Positions 60,514-64,000 of a DNA stretch of 64,000 nucleotides are shown in pieces (the stretch's first letter is position 1; the number at the start of each line of letters is the position of its first letter). The notes beneath the pieces were generated by a model. It did not search any database, was not told where the DNA came from, and worked only from the letters and a program-made list of their open reading frames with translations. Origin of the DNA: Kitasatospora sp. NBC_00458 (GTDB lineage: Bacteria; Actinomycetota; Actinomycetes; Streptomycetales; Streptomycetaceae). The stretch is taken from positions 3,239,501-3,303,500 of the forward strand of contig NZ_CP107904.1 in NCBI RefSeq assembly GCF_036013975.1, written 5' to 3'. Both the position numbers and the translations under genes were made by a program.

Positions 60514-61382
60514 AGCTTGTTCCGGAAGGTCCGGGACTGGGCATTTCTCCGGTATGGGTGGGGTGCTGCGGGCTGAGCCGGTCTGGGTGGAGACGTTCAC
60601 AGGTCTGCGGATGCGGCAGTTCGAGGGCCTGGTGCGGGTGGTGCGGGAGCGGGGTGGCAACGGGCCGGGCGGTGGCAGGCCGTGGTGCCTGCCGCTGCCC
60701 GACCGGGTCCTGCTGGTCGCCGTGTACTACCGGACCAATCTCACGATGCGCCAGCTCGCGCCGCTGTTCGGGATCTCGACGGCCACGGTCTGCCGCGTCG
60801 TCCAGCGCCTGGGCCCGCTCCTGGCCCTCGAAGCCGCTCCACGCCCGCAACCGGGCGTGGAGCGGCTGTGGATCGTCGACGGCACCCTGGTCCCCGTGCA
60901 CGACCGCAGCATCGCCGCCTCCAGCCGCAACTACCGCTTCTCCGCGAACGTGCAGGTCGTCGTCGACGCCGACACCCGCCTCGTGGTCGCCACCGCCCGC
61001 CCCGTGCCGGGCAACAAGGCCGACGCGCACGCGTGGCGCACCTCCGACCTGCCCGCCACCTGCTCCGGCACCACCGTCCTCGCCGACGGCGCCTACATCA
61101 ACACCGGCCTCGTCGTCCCGCACCGCAGACGCGCCGGCCGTCCCCTCCTGCGGGCCCAGGAGGAGGACAACGCCGAACACCGACGCGTACGCGCCCGCGT
61201 CGAGCACACCTTCGCCCGCATGAAGAACTACAAGATCCTCCGCGACTGCCGACAGAAGGGCGACGGCCTGCACCACGCGGTGCAGGCCGTCGCCCACATG
61301 CACAACCTCGCCCGAACTGGATGAAACCAGCAGGTCAGACCACACCCCGACCTGCCCACACCCAGACTTCTGCAACAACCTT
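60513..61382 (+). mobile_element. IS5-family insertion sequence, 870 bp, intact
   Basis: Imperfect terminal inverted repeats (left AAGCTTGTTCCGGAAG, right end read inward AAGGTTGTTGCAGAAG; 13 of 16 identical, with further similarity inward) flank one transposase gene. A TA dinucleotide on each side (60511-60512 and 61383-61384) is the likely target duplication, and the reconstructed target is C-TA-G. The left end makes the last base of the helicase stop codon. Confidence 0.85.
60554..61324 (+). CDS. IS5-family transposase (DDE_Tnp_4 type)
   Basis: The 256-aa transposase has an N-terminal HTH (LTMRQLAPLFGISTATVCRVV) and the DDE residues in IVDGTLVPVHD, VLADGAYINTG and RARVEHTFARMKNYKILRD. The frame is uninterrupted and of normal length, so the element may be active. 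It starts 41 bp inside the left end and stops 58 bp before the right end. Confidence 0.92.
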   Translation: MGGVLRAEPVWVETFTGLRMRQFEGLVRVVRERGGNGPGGGRPWCLPLPDRVLLVAVYYRTNLTMRQLAPLFGISTATVCRVVQRLGPLLALEAAPRPQPGVERLWIVDGTLVPVHDRSIAASSRNYRFSANVQVVVDADTRLVVATARPVPGNKADAHAWRTSDLPATCSGTTVLADGAYINTGLVVPHRRRAGRPLLRAQEEDNAEHRRVRARVEHTFARMKNYKILRDCRQKGDGLHHAVQAVAHMHNLARTG

Positions 61383-61384
61383 TA

Positions 61385-61433
61385 GGGCCTGTTTGCAAAG
61401 TCCCGCCGGGGCCTCGACTCTGCAAACGCGCCC
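61385..61433 (+). terminator. Hairpin that would follow the nuclease-helicase operon before IS insertion
   Basis: GGGCCTGTTTGCAAAG and CTCTGCAAACGCGCCC form an imperfect 16-bp stem (13 pairs) with a 17-nt loop. In the reconstructed pre-insertion sequence it begins at the G of the helicase TAG stop, so the IS separates the gene from its terminator. There is no T-run, so confidence is modest. Confidence 0.5.
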
Positions 61434-61672
61434 TGGGCTCGTCCCGAGGTCCCCGGCCGCCCCCGGCGGGTCCTCGCCGGGTCGTCGCCGGGTCCTCGCC
61501 GGGGCTGTCGGGGGTGCACGCCCCCGGCGTGCCCGGCGGGAATAGCGCCCGAACTCGCACCGTTCCGTTACCGGCCGCCGCCGCGAGACAATGGACGGCG
61601 GCCACAGCCGGGCGGCGCCCGTCCCGAGCGGTCCGCCGCCCGCCCCTACCGAGCACCCGGAGGTGTCCGTCC

Positions 61673-62080
61673 ATGCCCGACTCCCATGCGCAGGCGTCCG
61701 ACCCGAGCGGCCCGGCCGCGGCGGCCGGTCCCGGCGCGGGTGCCGGTACGGCGCCCGGCCGGCGGCAGCGCCCGGTGCAGCTGCTGTTCGAGCCGCAGGC
61801 CGACGAACCGGAGCCGGAGCGCTTCTTCGATCTGGAGTCGATCGACGACCCGGCCGAGCTGCTGCGCCGCTCCACCGAGCTGGCGCTGGCCTTCCGCGCG
61901 GCCGCCGAGCGGGCCACCGACTTCCAGGCGGTCGCCGCGGCGCAGCTGGCCGACCCGCGCCGGTTCGACGCGCTCTCGGAGTCCGAGATCGCGGGGCGGG
62001 CGGACTGGACGCCGGACTACGCGGCCAAGATGGTCGAGTACGGCCGCAGCCTGCTCCGGCCCCGCCGCCACGAGGGCTGA
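61673..62080 (+). CDS. Hypothetical protein, 135 aa
   Basis: Not recognised. Residues 1-35 are Ala/Gly/Pro-rich. Residues 36-135 are acidic and helical (RFFDLESIDDPAELLRRSTEL, AFRAAAERATDFQAVAAAQLAD, FDALSESEIAGRADWTPDYAAKMVEYG). GGAGGT precedes the ATG, which supports a real gene. It lies between the IS and the prim-pol-like gene. Confidence 0.65.
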   Translation: MPDSHAQASDPSGPAAAAGPGAGAGTAPGRRQRPVQLLFEPQADEPEPERFFDLESIDDPAELLRRSTELALAFRAAAERATDFQAVAAAQLADPRRFDALSESEIAGRADWTPDYAAKMVEYGRSLLRPRRHEG

Positions 62081-62297
62081 GGCCGGGCCGGGGTCCGGGC
62101 CGCGCAGGCCCCCGCCCGGACCCCCTCGCGGGTCCCGTCCCGGGCTCCGGTCGGTGGCCGTGCGGCGGTGCCCGGCACCCGCACCGCCGCTGGCATATGC
62201 CCGGGGAAAGCGGAAGGGTACGCCCCCGGCCGCCGCGCTGTCCGGCGAACCGCGCTTTCCCTCCCGGACACCCCCCGGACACCCCACCCTGCTGTCC

Positions 62298-62828
62298 GTG
62301 GACATCTGGACGTATCAGTCGGTGGAGTACGTGACCGTGGCCGGGGAGGCCTGGCTCGCCTCCGCCAGCGAGTACCCGCGCAGCATGCGAGCCCTCTGGG
62401 AGTCCCGCCCGTGGGCGCCCTCGGTGCTGCCCTGCGGGCGCGCCTTCGACGTGATCAGCATGCCCGCCCTGTTCGGGCGCCGGGTGCTGGACGAGCTGTG
62501 GGCCTCCGGGCCCGGCTGCGGGCCGGTGGCCGCCTACCGGGGGCGGATACTGCTGTTCGTCCGCCCGGGGGCGGCGGCCCGGCTGCGCAGGCTGCTGGCC
62601 TGGGAGGAGTGGGCCCGGGACGTGCCGCCGCTGCTCTGCCACGGGCAGGGCGACGCGGTGACCGTCCCGCCCGTGCAGCGGATGGTGAACGGCCCGGACT
62701 CCCCGGGGCTGGGTGCCGGGCGGTGGATCGTCGCCCCGGACAGCCGGGAGCCGTGGCTGCCGGGTGCCCCGGTGGTGCTCTGGGCCTGCGTCCGCGCGGC
62801 CCGGGAGCCGGCCGCCGCCCTGCGCTGA
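62298..62828 (+). CDS. Conserved hypothetical protein resembling the N-terminal prim-pol-like domain family
   Basis: The 176-aa protein has VAGEAWLASASEYPRSMRALWE, VLPCGRAFDVISMPALFGRRVLDELW, GCGPVAAYRGRILLFVRPG, LLAWEEWARDVPPLLCHGQGDAVTVPP and a WIVAPDSREPWLPGAPVVLWA end. Streptomyces relatives with the same sequence pattern are often annotated as bifunctional primase/polymerase N-terminal domains, although catalytic Asp residues are not obvious. GTG 62298 lacks a ribosome site, and the frame stays open upstream, so the start is uncertain. Confidence 0.6.
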   Translation: MDIWTYQSVEYVTVAGEAWLASASEYPRSMRALWESRPWAPSVLPCGRAFDVISMPALFGRRVLDELWASGPGCGPVAAYRGRILLFVRPGAAARLRRLLAWEEWARDVPPLLCHGQGDAVTVPPVQRMVNGPDSPGLGAGRWIVAPDSREPWLPGAPVVLWACVRAAREPAAALR

Positions 62829-62928
62829 TCCCCTGCGCCGATCGGCCGCACCGGGCACCCTGCGCCGGGTGCGGGTATTCGATTTTGGCCGGGCCGCGCC
62901 CCGCTGCTAAAGTCTTCTCTGTCAGCAG

Positions 62929-63002
62929 GCGCCGCTAGCTCAGTTGGTTAGAGCAGCTGACTCTTAATCAGCGGGTCCGGGGTTCGAGTCCCTGGCGGCG
63001 CA
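62929..63002 (+). tRNA. tRNA-Lys (CTT)
   Basis: Acceptor stem GCGCCGC/GCGGCGC, D-arm GCTCAGTTGGTTAGAGC, anticodon loop CTCTTAA with anticodon CTT at 62963-62965, T-arm GGGGTTCGAGTCCC. CCA is not encoded. Confidence 0.96.
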
Positions 63003-63009
63003 CAGACAG

Positions 63010-63051
63010 CCGGAAGGCCCTTCGCGAGAGCGAAGGGCCTTCCGGCGTTTT
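63010..63051 (+). terminator. Terminator after tRNA-Lys
   Basis: A perfect 16-bp stem (CCGGAAGGCCCTTCGC and its complement) with a 4-nt loop, followed by CGTTTTCG. Confidence 0.93.
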
Positions 63052-63157
63052 CGCGCCCGATGTCCAGTACCCGATGCCCAGCGTCCGACGGCCGCCGCGG
63101 GAACGCCGGGCCTCCGGGTCCGGCCGGGGAGGGCTCCCCGGCCGGACCCGGGCGGTC

Positions 63158-64000
63158 TCAGCGCCCGCGCAGCGCGCGGTAGCGGGCGACCAGCTCGGCG
63201 GTGGAGCTGTCCAGCGCGTCCGCGCCCTCGCCGGTCAGCAGCACCGGCTCGATCCGCCTGGCGAGCACCTTGCCCAGTTCGACGCCCCACTGGTCGAAGG
63301 AGTCGATGTTCCAGACCGCGCCCTGGACGAACACCTTGTGCTCGTAGAGGGCGACCAGCTGGCCGAGCACCGACGGGGTCAGCTCACCGGCCAGGACGGT
63401 GGTGGTCGGGTGGTTGCCGCGGAAGGTCTTGTGCGGGACCAGCTCGGGCGGCACGCCCTCGGCCGCGACCTCCTCCGGCGTCTTGCCGAAGGCCAGCGCC
63501 TGGGTCTGGGCGAAGAAGTTGGCGAGCAGCAGGTCGTGCTGGGCGACCAGGCCGGGCAGCAGGTCGGCGACCGGCCTGGCGAACCCGATGAAGTCGGCCG
63601 GGATCAGCTTGGTGCCCTGGTGGAGCAGCTGGTAGTAGGCGTGCTGGCCGTTGGTGCCGGGGGTGCCCCAGACCACCGGGCCGGTCTGCCAGCCGACCGG
63701 GTTGCCCTCGCGGTCCACCGACTTGCCGTTGGACTCCATGTCCAGCTGCTGGAGGTAGGCGGTGAACTTCGACAGGTAGTGCGAGTACGGCAGCACGGCG
63801 TGCGCCTGGGCGTCGAAGAAGGCGCCGTACCAGACCCCGAGCAGGCCGAGCAGCAGCGGGACGTTCTCCTCGGGGGGCGCGGTGCGGAAGTGCTCGTCGA
63901 CCAGGTGGAAGCCGTCCAGCATCTCGCGGAAGGCGTCCGGGCCGATGGCGATCATCAGCGAGAGGCCGATCGCCGAGTCGTAGGAGTAGCGGCCGCCCAC
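63158..64000 (-). CDS. pgi: Glucose-6-phosphate isomerase, C-terminal part (truncated by window end)
   Basis: The visible 280 residues are the C-terminal half of phosphoglucose isomerase, which interconverts glucose-6-phosphate and fructose-6-phosphate. Signatures are [70 protein letters not shown] (PGI signature with the catalytic Glu and His) and [10 protein letters not shown] near the end. The family has about 550 residues, so the N-terminal half lies beyond the window. The gene is convergent with tRNA-Lys. Confidence 0.97.
   Translation of the reverse strand: MGGRYSYDSAIGLSLMIAIGPDAFREMLDGFHLVDEHFRTAPPEENVPLLLGLLGVWYGAFFDAQAHAVLPYSHYLSKFTAYLQQLDMESNGKSVDREGNPVGWQTGPVVWGTPGTNGQHAYYQLLHQGTKLIPADFIGFARPVADLLPGLVAQHDLLLANFFAQTQALAFGKTPEEVAAEGVPPELVPHKTFRGNHPTTTVLAGELTPSVLGQLVALYEHKVFVQGAVWNIDSFDQWGVELGKVLARRIEPVLLTGEGADALDSSTAELVARYRALRGR

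Noticed and set aside
60513..61382. IS insertion as an inactivating event for the helicase
   Set aside because: The stop codon is re-created at the same position, and motifs I to VI are complete upstream, so truncation is not supported.

Overview
The window looks like chromosomal core and near-core DNA of a streptomycete (Streptomyces or Kitasatospora type). GC is very high with G/C-biased third codon positions, GTG and TTG starts are frequent, and the 16S/23S/5S rRNA sequences are actinobacterial. An AdpA-type developmental regulator carrying a TTA codon is followed directly by oligoribonuclease, and a leucine-degradation operon has the gene order known from Streptomyces. All calls come from reading the sequence; no database search was run.

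Layout. 1-12.9 kb: LysR regulator; ZIP metal transporter; a minus-strand pair (651-aa unknown protein, then an Mrr-like protein lacking recognisable catalytic residues); cupin; YigZ/IMPACT protein; HpcH/HpaI-type aldolase; DUF2637 membrane protein; NarL-type two-component pair. 13.2-18.4 kb: a complete rRNA operon on the minus strand with a perfect 17-bp terminator stem. 18.9-23.6 kb: nucleoside-kinase-like protein, LD-carboxypeptidase and tryptophanyl-tRNA synthetase, the last preceded by a Trp-Trp leader peptide and a four-segment attenuator, then an amino-acid permease. 24-31 kb: an Ala/Gly-rich unknown, a NUDIX hydrolase, an ATP-grasp protein and a 1388-aa fused ABC exporter.

31.3-39.0 kb: a divergently transcribed TetR regulator and the accD1-accA1-HMG-CoA lyase-acdH operon, which together convert isovaleryl-CoA to acetoacetate and acetyl-CoA, closed by a 20-bp hairpin. 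39-45 kb: DUF4239 protein, anchored secreted protein, universal stress protein, HAD phosphatase with a long tail, GNAT. 45.7-48.7 kb: an adpA about twice the usual length, then orn. 48.8-55.8 kb: tRNA-His, hotdog thioesterase, anchored secreted protein, a 15/16-bp tandem array, GNAT, spermidine-synthase-like protein, an unknown gene divergent from an HTH/TPR-like regulator, and a histidine phosphatase.

56.1-61.4 kb holds the best candidate for an undescribed system. Three co-directional genes encode a RecB/Cas4-type nuclease with a likely Fe-S cluster, an unknown 555-aa protein whose C-terminus looks like a beta-barrel, and a compact Upf1/Dna2-type SF1 helicase. Together they resemble a Dna2 split into parts. 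An IS5-family element sits inside the last gene's stop codon: removing it turns TAA into TAG at the same position, so the operon should still encode full proteins. The window ends with two small genes, tRNA-Lys and the 3' part of pgi.
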